Positions 8,354 to 16,950 are shown, counted from the stretch's first letter. The stretch: 64,000 nt of DNA from Nocardiopsis suaedae (GCF_027706745.1 NZ_JAQFWP010000013.1:62001-126000); one strand, 5' to 3'. The notes: generated from the sequence alone by a model not told the origin. A program made the numbers and translations.

Positions 8354-9273
8354 TGGGCGCCCCGGCCGCCGCGACCGCCGCCGAGGCGCTGGACTCCCTG
8401 CCCGGCGGCGTGGTGCGGGCGCTCGCCGCCCGCGGCATCGCCCCGGACGACCTGGACGCGGCCCGCGTCCTGGACCCGCGCCCGGCCCAGGCGGTGCTGC
8501 TCACCGGCTCCTACGCCACCGGCGAGTTCAACCCCACCTCCGACCTGGACCTGCTGGTGCTCACCGACGGGTCCGCCCCGGCCCGGCCGCCGGGCGCCAC
8601 CAACCACCCCTCCACCTTCGGCGACAGCTTCGACACGGTCGTGGGCGGGCTGGTGGTCAACACCGAGTACGTGGACCGGTCCCGCGCCGACGAGCTGTCC
8701 CGGGTGGTGGCCGGGGCGGCCGGCGCGCCCTCCGGCGCGGCGGCGCCCCCGGACCTGCCCAACCTGCAGCCGCTGGAGGTGCGGCTGGTCCAGCGCCTGT
8801 CCATCGGAGTCCCGCTGTACGGCGGCGGCCTGGTCGAGCGGCTCCGCCCCGGCCTGGGCGAGGAGACCGTGCGCGCCTCGGCGGCGGCCCTGAACTTCGT
8901 GATGGCGCTGAGCCTGCTGGAGGACACCACGGTGCTGCCGTCCCCGGCGCGGGAGCTGATGTGCCGGAGCGCGGGCGAAGCGCTCCTGCTCAGCGCGATC
9001 AACGCGTTCGGGCCCATCACCTACGACGTCAAGCACCTGTGCTCGCGGGCCGCCGCGCTGGCCGCCCGCCCCGGGGCGCCGGCGGTCGCCGCCGACCGCG
9101 AGCGCGCCCTGTTCGCCGACCGGCTCGCGCACACCGAGGCGCTCGACCTGCTCCTCGGACACGCCGAGGACCTGTACGCCCGGCTGGCGGGGGGCGGCGC
9201 GCCCGACGCGGCCGCCCCGATGCTGCGGCCCTTCCGCGGGCAGTGGGCGTGGACGGGGCGGGCCTTCGCCTGA
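8353..9273 (+). CDS. Nucleotidyltransferase-domain protein (MNT/pol-beta fold)
   Basis: The 306-aa protein has the pol-beta nucleotidyltransferase signature GSYATGEFNPTSDLDLLVL (GS...DxD, residues ~50-68), followed by a helical domain (ALNFVMALSLLEDTTVLPS) like those of kanamycin-type or minimal nucleotidyltransferases. The ATG overlaps the HIT gene stop (TGATG), so the pair is translationally coupled. Candidate roles are nucleotidylation of a phosphonate intermediate or self-resistance by product adenylylation. Confidence 0.8.
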   Translation: MGAPAAATAAEALDSLPGGVVRALAARGIAPDDLDAARVLDPRPAQAVLLTGSYATGEFNPTSDLDLLVLTDGSAPARPPGATNHPSTFGDSFDTVVGGLVVNTEYVDRSRADELSRVVAGAAGAPSGAAAPPDLPNLQPLEVRLVQRLSIGVPLYGGGLVERLRPGLGEETVRASAAALNFVMALSLLEDTTVLPSPARELMCRSAGEALLLSAINAFGPITYDVKHLCSRAAALAARPGAPAVAADRERALFADRLAHTEALDLLLGHAEDLYARLAGGGAPDAAAPMLRPFRGQWAWTGRAFA

Positions 9274-9294
9274 GGGCCCACCCCGTCCGGGACA

Positions 9295-10089
9295 TCACAC
9301 CCGGCGCCGGATGATGTCCATGTGCGCCCGGGACAGCTCGGGGGAGACGTCGAGGCCGAGCTCCTCGACCAGGCGCGAGCGCGTCTGGCGGAACACCTCC
9401 ACCGCCTCGGCCTGCCGCCCGTCGGCGTACAGCGTGTACATCAGGCGGGCGGCCAGGCGCTCGCGCATCGGGTTCTCCTCCCACGCCTTGCGGAGGAGCG
9501 GGTCGGCCCCGCAGTCGCGGAGCCGCAGCCGGGCCCCGGCCCGCTCCTCCAGGACGGTGAGCCGCAGCGCTCCCAGCCGGTCCGCCTCGTGCCGGGCGAA
9601 CGCGTACTCGTGCAGGTCGGCGAAGGGGGAGCCGGCCCACATGTCCAGTGCGCGGTCGAAGTGGCCCACGGCCGAGTCCGGCCGGCCGCGCCGCAGCTCG
9701 GCGAAGCCCTCGTCGGCGGCCCGTTCGAAGCGGGCCGCGTCCACCGCGTGGCGGGGCAGGCACAGGCGGTAGGCCGAGCCCCGGCGCCGCAGCGCCTCCT
9801 TTCCCCCGAGCTGGGCGCGCAGCCGGGACACGTAGCTGTGCAGGGAGACCTTCACCGAGGGGGGCGGGGCGTCCCGCCAGACCTCGTCCACGATCTCGTC
9901 CGCGGACACGTGCCGTCCGATGTTCGCCAGCAGGACCCCCAGGATCGCGCGCTGCTTCTGCCCTCCCAGGGCGAGAGGGACCCCGTCGCGCGCGGCCTCG
10001 ACGGCCCCGAGGACCCGGACGTCGAGGTGGAGGCCGGTTCGCTCTCCCTCGTTCCGAGGGGCGGGATGCGTCACGTACATGGCGTCCAT
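9295..10089 (-). CDS. SARP-family transcriptional activator
   Basis: The 264-aa protein has the SARP layout: an N-terminal OmpR-type winged helix (LGAVEAARDGVPLALGGQKQRAILGVLLANIGRHVSADEIVDEVW, SVKVSLHSYVSRLRAQLG) followed by a bacterial transcriptional activation domain (residues ~100-250, ending GRQAEAVEVFRQTRSRLVEELGLDVSPEL). No NB-ARC domain follows, so it is a small SARP. It converges on the nucleotidyltransferase gene with a 21-bp gap and probably activates the phosphonate locus. Confidence 0.92.
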   Translation of the reverse strand: MDAMYVTHPAPRNEGERTGLHLDVRVLGAVEAARDGVPLALGGQKQRAILGVLLANIGRHVSADEIVDEVWRDAPPPSVKVSLHSYVSRLRAQLGGKEALRRRGSAYRLCLPRHAVDAARFERAADEGFAELRRGRPDSAVGHFDRALDMWAGSPFADLHEYAFARHEADRLGALRLTVLEERAGARLRLRDCGADPLLRKAWEENPMRERLAARLMYTLYADGRQAEAVEVFRQTRSRLVEELGLDVSPELSRAHMDIIRRRV

Positions 10090-10686
10090 TGCGCCTTTCG
10101 TTCAATGTCCGTGCTGCGGTACCGCACGGGATCGCCGTGCGGATCGTCGCCCCCTTCCGGAGCAGGTACCGCCCCGGTCGGGCACCTGAAAAGCGGTGGG
10201 CACCGCGGCGCGGACGCATTGGCGGCGACCGGGGCGCACTCCGGCGCCCCACCCCCGTTGCCCCGCCCGCTCGGCCGCACGATTTCCTACCGGAAAATCA
10301 ATTCATGAACTGTGCATTAATTCGCGGTTATTGAGCATTATGTCAGGGTTGCGTAGCACCTGGAGGGGGACAAGGGCCCAGGCCGATGACGGTCACCGGC
10401 TTTAATCGCGCCCGAAACCGGGAATGACGGTACTTCCATGCCCGTGCCCCGGGCTCCAGGCCGCCTCCGCCCGCGGACGGCGCACGGGAACCGTCGTACG
10501 CGCGGCCCCGACCGCGCACCATGATCACCGCCGGGGACGCCGGGCCCGCAGAGCGCCATAACGGCATGGCCACATGTCGACATGCCTCTCCACCGAAACC
10601 CGGATCGACCGGTCGGCGCCGTCGCCCCCTGGGCCCCGCCCGCCCTCTCCCGCGGCACGCGCCACAGCCCCTGCCCTCCTCGCGGT
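10090..10686. promoter_or_regulatory. Gene-free divergent region with two dyads
   Basis: This is the ~600-bp gap between the SARP gene and the TetR operon. It has an AT-richer stretch at 10280-10345. It also contains a near-palindrome GCCGATGACGGTCACCGGC (10382-10400, one mispaired position per arm) and a perfect 12-bp palindrome CATGTCGACATG (10573-10584). I see no coding sequence with convincing start, ribosome site or codon bias. The dyads could be operator sites for the divergent regulators. Confidence 0.5.
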
Positions 10687-10699
10687 GTTAGTGACTAAC
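10687..10699. promoter_or_regulatory. Operator-like palindrome upstream of TetR gene
   Basis: GTTAGTGACTAAC has perfect 6-bp arms around one central base and ends 8 bp before the TetR start codon. TTAGTnACTAA-type operators are common for autoregulated actinobacterial TetR genes, so autorepression is the simplest reading. Confidence 0.75.
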
Positions 10700-10707
10700 A
10701 TTGTCGT

Positions 10708-11253
10708 ATGGACCGTTGGAGCCGCACGCATGAGGCGTTGAGGCGGGCCGCCCTGGAGCTGTTCACCGAGGACGGGTACGACGCCGCGAGCACGGCCCGG
10801 ATCGCGGAGCGGGCCGGGGTGAGCGAGATGACCCTGTTCCGGCACTTCCCCTCCAAGGACGCCCTGCTGCTGGCCGACCCGTTCGACCCGCTGATGGCCG
10901 AGGCGGTGCGCGCCCGCCCCGCCGAGGAGCCGCCGATGCGGGCCCTGGCCGAGGGGATCCGGCGGGCATGGGCCGGGATCGACGCCGACAGCGCCCGCGA
11001 CCTGCGCATCCGCCTGCGGATCATCGCGGAGGCGAGCAGCCTTCACGGGGCGCTCGAACGCAACAGCGGTGAGACGATCGCGGCGCTGGCCGGTGCGCTG
11101 GCGAAGCGGGGGGCCGCCGCGGCACCGGCGCGCGCCGCGGCGACCGCGATGGTCTCCGGGCTGAGCGTGGCCCTGCTGGAGTGGGCGCGCTCGGAGCGGT
11201 CGTCCCTCGACGACGCCCTGGGCCGCGCGCTGGACGTGTTGGGTGGTGGGTGA
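10708..11253 (+). CDS. TetR-family transcriptional regulator
   Basis: The 181-aa repressor has a canonical N-terminal HTH: ALELFTEDGYDAASTARIAERAGVSEMTLFRHFPSKDALL (residues ~14-52). The C-terminal ligand domain is uncharacterised. The palindrome overlapping its promoter suggests autoregulation. It is followed by an ABC ATPase gene that overlaps it by 11 bp and a permease, so it likely controls this exporter. Confidence 0.92.
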   Translation: MDRWSRTHEALRRAALELFTEDGYDAASTARIAERAGVSEMTLFRHFPSKDALLLADPFDPLMAEAVRARPAEEPPMRALAEGIRRAWAGIDADSARDLRIRLRIIAEASSLHGALERNSGETIAALAGALAKRGAAAAPARAAATAMVSGLSVALLEWARSERSSLDDALGRALDVLGGG

Positions 11254-11977
11254 GGTGCTCGACTTCTCGGGCGTCGGCTTCCGGTTCCACGGGGGCACGG
11301 GCGTCGACGACCTGGCCTTCCATGTGGACCCGGGCGAGGTCGTGGCCCTGATCGGATTGAACGGGGCGGGCAAGACCACGCTGATGCGCCTCGCGCTGGG
11401 GATGCTCCGCCCGCAGCGGGGCCGGGTGCGGCTGTTCGGCGAACCTTCGGCGGACCTGCCCGACGCGGCGTGGGGGCGGGTCGGGGCGCTGGTCGAGGTG
11501 CCGCCGGCGTATCCGGAGCTGACGGTGCGGGAGAACCTGCGCATCGCCTGCCTGCTGCGCGGGGGCGACACCCGGCGCGTGGAGGAGGCCGTGGACCGAT
11601 GGCGGCTCGCCCCGGTCGCGGACCGCCGCTTCCGGCGCCTGTCGCTGGGCGACCGGCAGCGGACCGGCCTCGCCGCCGCGTTGCAGCACCGCCCCCGGCT
11701 GGTCGTGCTCGACGAGCCGGGCAACGCACTGGACCCGGCGTCGGTGATCCTGCTGCGCGAACAGCTGTCCCGACGCGCGGGCGAGGGGGCGGCGATCCTG
11801 GTCAGCAGCCACCACCTGGACGAGGTGGCGCGGATCGCCGACCGCGTGCTGCTGATGAACCGGGGCCGCCTGATCGGCCGCCTCGACACCACCGGGGCCG
11901 ACCTCGAACGCGCCTTCTTCGAACGCGTCCGCGAGGACGACGAGCGGCGCGACCGGGACGGGGAGGGGACACGATGA
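11243..11977 (+). CDS. ABC transporter ATP-binding protein
   Basis: The 244-aa nucleotide-binding protein has Walker A GLNGAGKTTLM (~39-49), Walker B RLVVLDEP with the D-loop region GNALDP, and the H-loop VSSHH. The signature motif is degenerate (LSLGDRQR instead of LSGGQ), as in several drug-exporting ABC-2 systems. The GTG start overlaps the TetR gene; GTG codons at 11246 and 11255 are alternatives. It works with the overlapping permease. Confidence 0.92.
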   Translation: MVGEVLDFSGVGFRFHGGTGVDDLAFHVDPGEVVALIGLNGAGKTTLMRLALGMLRPQRGRVRLFGEPSADLPDAAWGRVGALVEVPPAYPELTVRENLRIACLLRGGDTRRVEEAVDRWRLAPVADRRFRRLSLGDRQRTGLAAALQHRPRLVVLDEPGNALDPASVILLREQLSRRAGEGAAILVSSHHLDEVARIADRVLLMNRGRLIGRLDTTGADLERAFFERVREDDERRDRDGEGTR

Positions 11978-12726
11978 TCACCGCCGTCCGCGTCGAGGCG
12001 CTCAAGCTGGCGCGCTCCCCGGTCGGGGGGACCGCCACCCTCGCCCTGGTCCTCGGCATCGTCGTGCTGCTGGCCGGGATCACGGCCGGGGTCGCGGGCG
12101 GCGACCCCCGGCTCATCGCCAAGGCGGGGCCCGCAGCGGCCCTGGACTGGGAGGGGCTGGTCGCGGGGGCGCACCAGATCGCCGCCGCCGCCGCGCTCCT
12201 CGGCTTCGGGTCCGTGCTGTCCTGGATGTTCGCCCGCGAGTTCACCGACCGCACGATCACCGGCCTGTTCGCGCTCCCGGTCGGCCGCGGGAGGATCGCC
12301 CTCGCCAAACTCACCGTCCACCTCCTGTGGGCCGTCCTCGTCGGGCTCGTCCTCCCGCTCGGTGTCGCCGCCCTGGGCCTCCTCCTCGGCTACGGCGCCC
12401 CGACCGCCGAGGCCGGGGGCGCGCTCGCACGGCTGTCGGCGCTGGTGGCGCTCACCGGGATCCTCGCCACCCCGGTCGCCTGGATCGCCACCGTCACCCG
12501 CTCCCTGCTCGCGGGCGTCGGCGGCACCATCGCCCTCGTCGCGATCGCGCAGGTCGGGGCGCTGGCCGGAGCCGGTGGCTGGATGCCGTTGGCGGCCCCG
12601 GCCCTCTGGGCGATGAGCGGCGGGGCCGCCGTGAACGCGGTCCAGCTCGCCCTGGTGCCCGTGTTCGGAGCCGCCTTCACCGTCCTGACCTGCGCGGCCT
12701 GGGCGCGGCTCCAGCTGACCCGGTGA
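11974..12726 (+). CDS. ABC-2 type transporter permease
   Basis: The 250-aa membrane protein has about six hydrophobic segments, beginning after a short cytoplasmic start (MITAVRVEALKLARSP), with the ABC-2 permease pattern FAREFTDRTITGLFALPVGRGRIALAK after the second segment. Its ATG overlaps the ATPase stop (ATGA). It forms the pore of the exporter with the upstream ATPase; the substrate is unknown. Confidence 0.9.
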   Translation: MITAVRVEALKLARSPVGGTATLALVLGIVVLLAGITAGVAGGDPRLIAKAGPAAALDWEGLVAGAHQIAAAAALLGFGSVLSWMFAREFTDRTITGLFALPVGRGRIALAKLTVHLLWAVLVGLVLPLGVAALGLLLGYGAPTAEAGGALARLSALVALTGILATPVAWIATVTRSLLAGVGGTIALVAIAQVGALAGAGGWMPLAAPALWAMSGGAAVNAVQLALVPVFGAAFTVLTCAAWARLQLTR

Positions 12727-12741
12727 AGCGCGCACGCCGAC

Positions 12742-12770
12742 GCGCCGCCCCGACGGTGTCGGGGCGGCGC
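12742..12770. terminator. Perfect 13-bp hairpin between convergent genes
   Basis: GCGCCGCCCCGAC / GTCGGGGCGGCGC are separated by a 3-nt loop, just after the permease stop and just before the 3-prime end of the convergent hydrolase gene. There is no T tract, as is common in high-GC actinomycetes; it can serve both directions. Confidence 0.8.
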
Positions 12771-12787
12771 GGGCGGCGCGGCGCCCG

Positions 12788-13633
12788 TCAGTCGGCGGGA
12801 GCCTGGCCGTCGACGCCTGCGCGCCGGGCGGTGTCGGCCTCCCGCACGGCCCGGGCGACGGCGGCGGCGTCCTTCTTCAGGATCGCACCGTGGTTGCTGG
12901 GCACCTTGGCGCTGACCTCGATGTGCGGGTTGCGGGCGGTCACCTCGGCGAGGCTGGTGCGGATCCGCTCCTGCTCGTCGCCGCGGCTTCCGAAGGACGT
13001 CCCCGAGGCCACCACGTAGCGGGTGGGGACGGTGAGGGCGTCCAGCACCGGGGACAGCTCGCTCTCCAGGGAGAGGCGGCCGAGCTCGATGTTGCTGACC
13101 GCCATCTCCTCGGCGTTCATCCGCGGGAGCAGGCCCGTCGGCCGCAGCAGGGGCGACAGCCAGGCGACCCGCCGGAACAGCGTCCGGACGCGCTCCTCCA
13201 TGGCCTCGTCCATCCAGTCGTAGGGGAAGGCGCCGTCGACCAGGACCGCGGCCAAGGCGCGCCCGGGGTTCCGGTTCGCCCAGTGCGCCGCGACGACCGC
13301 CCCGTAGGACCAGCCCACCACCAGGGCCTTCTCCACGCCGCGGGCCTCCAGGACGGCGTCGACGTCCCGGACCGCGGCCTCGAAGGAGTAGTCGGCCGAC
13401 CGACCGGACTTCCTTCCCCGCGCGCGCTCGTCGTAGGTGATGTGGCGCCAGCCGGTGCCCAGCTCTGCGACGGTGCGCCGCCAGTAGCCCTGGGTGGCGA
13501 ACTGGCCGTTGAGGTAGAGCACCGGGGTTCCGGCGCCGCCGGTGTCGGTGACGGCAAGGGCGGTGTCGTCGACCGGCACCATGCCGGACCACTGGCCTGC
13601 GTCGTTCGCGGTGTGCCCGGTGTGCTTCGTCAT
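12788..13633 (-). CDS. Alpha/beta-hydrolase
   Basis: The 281-aa alpha/beta-hydrolase has the oxyanion region VLYLNGQFATQGYW, the nucleophile elbow VVGWSYGAVVA (Ser in GWSYG), an acid candidate in LVDGAFPYDW or after VPTRYVVASG, and the C-terminal His in PSNHGAIL. Sequence resembles small-molecule esterases and haloperoxidase-type hydrolases; the substrate is unknown. It stands alone on the minus strand. Confidence 0.85.
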   Translation of the reverse strand: MTKHTGHTANDAGQWSGMVPVDDTALAVTDTGGAGTPVLYLNGQFATQGYWRRTVAELGTGWRHITYDERARGRKSGRSADYSFEAAVRDVDAVLEARGVEKALVVGWSYGAVVAAHWANRNPGRALAAVLVDGAFPYDWMDEAMEERVRTLFRRVAWLSPLLRPTGLLPRMNAEEMAVSNIELGRLSLESELSPVLDALTVPTRYVVASGTSFGSRGDEQERIRTSLAEVTARNPHIEVSAKVPSNHGAILKKDAAAVARAVREADTARRAGVDGQAPAD

Positions 13634-13678
13634 CGGTTCCTCCTCGTGGTCGTGCCGGTCGTCGTCCGTGCCCGTCCG

Positions 13679-14344
13679 CTACAGGGTGCGGGCGGTGATG
13701 TCGCCGTGGGAGGTCGTCGCACGGATGGCCAGGCCGGGGGCGCCGTCGGTGTTCTTGAGGGAGTTGTGGACGCGGCCGTGGGCGGTCCCGGCGTCCAGCG
13801 AGGCGGAGACCCCGGGGGCCGCGGCGACCGTCACGTCGCCCATCTGCGTGGACAGCACGACCGCGCCGGAGGCGGCCTCGTCGACGGTGACGTCGCCCTT
13901 CTGGGTGGTGACCTCCGCGGGGCCGGTCAGGCGGCCGACCGAGACGTCCCCGAAGGCGGTGAGGTGCGCACCCGCCGCCTCGTCGATCCGGACGGCGCCG
14001 CCCAGTCCCTGCCCGGCGACGCGGCCGAGCCGGCCGACCCCGCGGAACTCGGCGTAGGACGAGGTCGCGTCGACGTCGGAGCCGGTGGGCACCTGGATCG
14101 TGACCTCGACGGCGCCCGTGGGACCGACGTGCCGGTTCGCCGCCCCGGGGCCGGTGACCCGCAGGACGCCGTCGCCGAACGCGACCCCGGTCTGCTCGGC
14201 CGCCTTCGCGTCGCGCCCCTTCGAGGCGTCGGCGGGGCGGATGTCGACGGTGGTGTCGGCGCGGTCGGCGGCGACGACCTGGATGCGCCCGGCGGGGATG
14301 TCGATGACCGCGGTGACGGGGGCGGGGGTGGTGAAGGTCTGCAT
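13679..14344 (-). CDS. DUF4097-type beta-repeat protein
   Basis: The 221-aa protein is built of short beta-repeats with the DUF4097 rhythm (TSSYAEFRGVG, TAFGDVSVGRLTGPAEVTTQKGDVTVDEA, STQMGDVTVAAAP, TSHGDITART). It has no signal peptide or membrane segment, so it is probably cytoplasmic. Function is unknown; actinobacterial members often sit next to a regulator, as here. It is divergent from the HTH regulator at 14573. Confidence 0.82.
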   Translation of the reverse strand: MQTFTTPAPVTAVIDIPAGRIQVVAADRADTTVDIRPADASKGRDAKAAEQTGVAFGDGVLRVTGPGAANRHVGPTGAVEVTIQVPTGSDVDATSSYAEFRGVGRLGRVAGQGLGGAVRIDEAAGAHLTAFGDVSVGRLTGPAEVTTQKGDVTVDEAASGAVVLSTQMGDVTVAAAPGVSASLDAGTAHGRVHNSLKNTDGAPGLAIRATTSHGDITARTL

Positions 14345-14383
14345 CGTGGTCTCCTGCGTTCGCTCGTCGTTTCCGATGAACGA

Positions 14384-14536
14384 AACGCTACGTTGCCTTC
14401 ACGGTCCAGGCAATGCCATCGTTGCGATGGAATCTCAAATCTGCAGGTCAGATAAATATAATCATTGCGTCGAGCAAGAGACTAACGCAATGCACACCTC
14501 GCCGATCGTTGCGTTGGACGGCGAAGTAACGCTACG
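14384..14536. promoter_or_regulatory. Divergent promoter with repeated operator-like motifs
   Basis: In the 228-bp gap between the DUF4097 gene and its divergent regulator, AACGCTACG occurs twice as a direct repeat (14384-14392 and 14528-14536). The pair CATTGCGT / ACGCAATG forms an inverted repeat (14463-14470, 14485-14492). The stretch is AT-richer than its surroundings. These are likely binding sites for the regulator encoded to the right. Confidence 0.6.
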
Positions 14537-14572
14537 CTGGCGGCATCGGGCCCACACGGAGGGGGAGACAGG

Positions 14573-15343
14573 GTGTCGGGAAGCAGGCTCACTCAGCAGG
14601 AGCGGCAGCAGATCGCGCTGGGGCTGGCCGACGGGCTGGCCTTCGCGGAGATCGCCAGGCGCCTGGAGCGGCCCACGTCGACGGTCACCCGCGAGGTCAT
14701 GCGCAACGGCGGCCCCAACGGCTACCGCTCGGACCTGGCCCAGCGCGCCAGCGAGCGCCGGGCCCGGCGCGGCAGGCCCACCCGGCCCCAGGGGCAGGAG
14801 GCGCGGGCCCGGGGTGAGGGAGCCGACGACGCGGCCGTGCGCGAGTACGAGGAGGAGTTCACCACGCTCCTCATGCAGCAGGGCCTGCCCAAGATGGCGG
14901 CCGGGGTGCTGGCCGCGCTGTTCACCTCGCCGACCGGCAGCCTCACCGCCGCGGAACTCGTCCGGCACCTGGGGACGAGCCCGGCGTCGGTCTCCAAGGC
15001 CGTCGCGAGCCTGGACGAGCTCGGCCTGGTCACCCGTGAACGCGACCAGGGGCGCCGCGAGCGCTACATCGTCAACGACGACGTCTGGTACCGGTCGACG
15101 GTCGCCGGGGCCCACGGCCTCGCGCAGATCTCCGCGATCGCACGGAAGGGGATCGGGGTCCTCGGCCGCGACACCCCGGCGGCGACCCGCCTGGAGAACA
15201 TCGCGCGCTTCAGCGACTTCGTCAGCGAGAGCATCCTCCGCGCCGCCGAACAGGCACGTGAGGTCCTCCACACGGGCCCGGTGGAGCCGTCAGGGGACAC
15301 GGCCGCGCCGGACCCCCGGGAAGGGGTCACCGGCGACGGGTGA
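14573..15343 (+). CDS. GbsR/MarR-like regulator with extra N-terminal IS30-type HTH
   Basis: The 256-aa protein combines two DNA-binding modules. Residues ~6-45 (LTQQERQQIALGLADGLAFAEIARRLERPTSTVTREV) look like the HTH_38 domain usual in IS30 transposases. Residues ~95-175 form a GbsR/MarR-like winged helix (LTAAELVRHLGTSPASVSKAVASLDELGLVTRERDQGRRERY). No transposase catalytic domain is present, so it is a regulator. The GTG start is preceded by a GGAGGGGGAG site. It likely controls the divergent DUF4097 gene. Confidence 0.85.
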   Translation: MSGSRLTQQERQQIALGLADGLAFAEIARRLERPTSTVTREVMRNGGPNGYRSDLAQRASERRARRGRPTRPQGQEARARGEGADDAAVREYEEEFTTLLMQQGLPKMAAGVLAALFTSPTGSLTAAELVRHLGTSPASVSKAVASLDELGLVTRERDQGRRERYIVNDDVWYRSTVAGAHGLAQISAIARKGIGVLGRDTPAATRLENIARFSDFVSESILRAAEQAREVLHTGPVEPSGDTAAPDPREGVTGDG

Positions 15344-15349
15344 ACGGCC

Positions 15350-16453
15350 TCACGGCGGCGTTCCCGGAGGTTCGACGCGAGTCGCGTGCCGGGAGAGGAC
15401 CTCGGTGAGGGCCTCGGAGGACCCCGTCCCGTCCGGCCTCCCCGGGTCGGACGAGAACAGGGGACGGCACACGGCGAGCACGCGGTCCAGGGCGGGGCGC
15501 TCGGCCGGGTCCTTGGCCAGACAGGCGTCGACCAGCTCCTTGAGGGGGCCGGCCAGCCCGGCCAGGTCGGGCTCGGAGTAGACGACGCGGTGGGTCACCG
15601 CGTACGCCGGGCCTTCGCCGAAGGGGCTGCGCCCGCTCGCGGCGAAGGCCAGGACGCACCCGAGGGAGAACACGTCGGATGCCGGTCCCACCTCCTGCCC
15701 GGTCACCTGCTCCGGCGACATGAACGCGGCGGTGCCCAGAACGGTGGAGGTCCGAGTGGCCGACGTGGAGTCCAGGGCGCGGGCGATGCCGAAGTCGATC
15801 ACCCGGGGCCCATCCGGGGACAGGACGACGTTCCCGGGCTTGAGGTCCCGGTGGACCAGCCGACAGCCGTGCACCGCCTTCAGGCCTTCGGCCAGGCCCG
15901 CGCCCAGCGCCGCGACCGGGGCCGCCGGAAGCGGTCCGTGCCCCTGCACCACCTCCTGCAGGGAGGGGCCGGGGATGTAGGCGGTGGCCAGCCAGGGCGG
16001 AGTGCCGTCGGGATCGGCGTCCACCACCTGGGCGGTGAAGAACCCGCCCACGCGCCGGGCGGCCTCGACCTCGGTCGCGAAGCGCCGCCGGAACTCCGGG
16101 TCGTCCGCCAGGCCGGGATGGACGACCTTCACCGCGACGGTGCGCCCGCCCGGGGAGTGGGCGAGGAACACCCGCCCCATGCCCCCGCCGCCCAGACGGC
16201 CGTGCACCCGGTAGGGGCCGATGTGCGAGGGATCGCCGGGGCCGTTCCGGGCGGTCGGCGCCGCGTCCGCCGCAACGGCCTCCGGTCCGCCGTTCGGCCC
16301 CGCCGCCACGGCCGCGGAGCGGCGCTCCGCTCCGCGGTTCCTCCAGAGCAGCACCGCAGTGGTGACGATGGCGACCACCACGACCGCGACGACGGTGATG
16401 AGCCAGAGGGGGAGGGGGAGAATCCTGGAGCCTTCGGCCGCCAAAGAGGACAT
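15350..16453 (-). CDS. Membrane-anchored Ser/Thr protein kinase (N-terminal anchor)
   Basis: The 367-aa Hanks-type kinase has its glycine loop RLGGGGMGRVFLA (~85-97), catalytic Lys in VAVKVV, HRDLKPGNV catalytic loop, DFG in VIDFGIARA and the activation-segment SPEQ. One hydrophobic segment (LWLITVVAVVVVAIVTTAVLLW) lies at residues ~17-38, before the kinase domain. Most actinobacterial PknB-like enzymes have kinase first, then membrane segment and sensor. Here no extracellular sensor follows, so the kinase is simply tethered. It is convergent with the regulator at 14573 (6-bp gap). Confidence 0.92.
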   Translation of the reverse strand: MSSLAAEGSRILPLPLWLITVVAVVVVAIVTTAVLLWRNRGAERRSAAVAAGPNGGPEAVAADAAPTARNGPGDPSHIGPYRVHGRLGGGGMGRVFLAHSPGGRTVAVKVVHPGLADDPEFRRRFATEVEAARRVGGFFTAQVVDADPDGTPPWLATAYIPGPSLQEVVQGHGPLPAAPVAALGAGLAEGLKAVHGCRLVHRDLKPGNVVLSPDGPRVIDFGIARALDSTSATRTSTVLGTAAFMSPEQVTGQEVGPASDVFSLGCVLAFAASGRSPFGEGPAYAVTHRVVYSEPDLAGLAGPLKELVDACLAKDPAERPALDRVLAVCRPLFSSDPGRPDGTGSSEALTEVLSRHATRVEPPGTPP

Positions 16454-16567
16454 GGGGAGACGCTAACCCCGCAGCCCCGTCCGCGGCGAGGGGCGGTCCC
16501 CGACCCCGCTCCTTCGTTGACGACCGCCCCCCTTCAGCTCCTCCGCCGCCCATCGGCGCCGGAGGCG

Positions 16568-16688
16568 CGGGGCCGCCGCTCTCCAGGTCCCGGCCGACGC
16601 GCTCGCAGATCTCCCCGCCGCCGGACAGGCACGCGAATCCCTCCACACGGGCCCCGGGGTCTCCTCCTCCACCACCGGTACCGGGTGA
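16568..16688 (+). pseudogene. Possible remnant of the 3-prime end of a GbsR/MarR-like gene
   Basis: The 497-bp gap between the kinase and the secreted-protein genes (16454-16950) holds no intact gene. Within it, about 39 bp ending near 16655 match the 3-prime part of the regulator gene at ~15245-15284 at roughly 34 of 39 positions, in the same orientation. The frame reads AAGQARESLHTGP against AAEQAREVLHTGP, then stops at 16688. This looks like the decayed tail of a duplicated regulator. The match is short, so confidence is limited. Confidence 0.4.
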
Positions 16689-16950
16689 AATGCTTCCGGG
16701 GCGTCCGGGGCAAAGCGGATAAAACACCGGTGACCCGATCCGGCCATTTCGGCGTGCCCACTGGTGGCGCCGTCATCCACTGATCACCCGCCGTTGCCGC
16801 GCGACTCCCCTACGGGTAGGTTCGGCGTGTCGAATTCGGTCGAGCGCGAAGCAAGATCCATTTCCGTCCGCCGCGCACGCGGACCGGACGGGCGTTCGGC
16901 CTCCGATTCGCGTAAGCGACCCCACAGAATTCCACAGAGGAATACACGCG

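Noticed and set aside
10382-10400. Near-palindrome read as a terminator
   Set aside because: Both flanking genes are transcribed away from it, so termination there makes little sense; an operator role is more likely.
15327-16727. A longer minus-strand frame extending through the Ser/Thr kinase gene
   Set aside because: It is in a different frame from the motif-bearing kinase, and its protein is low-complexity.
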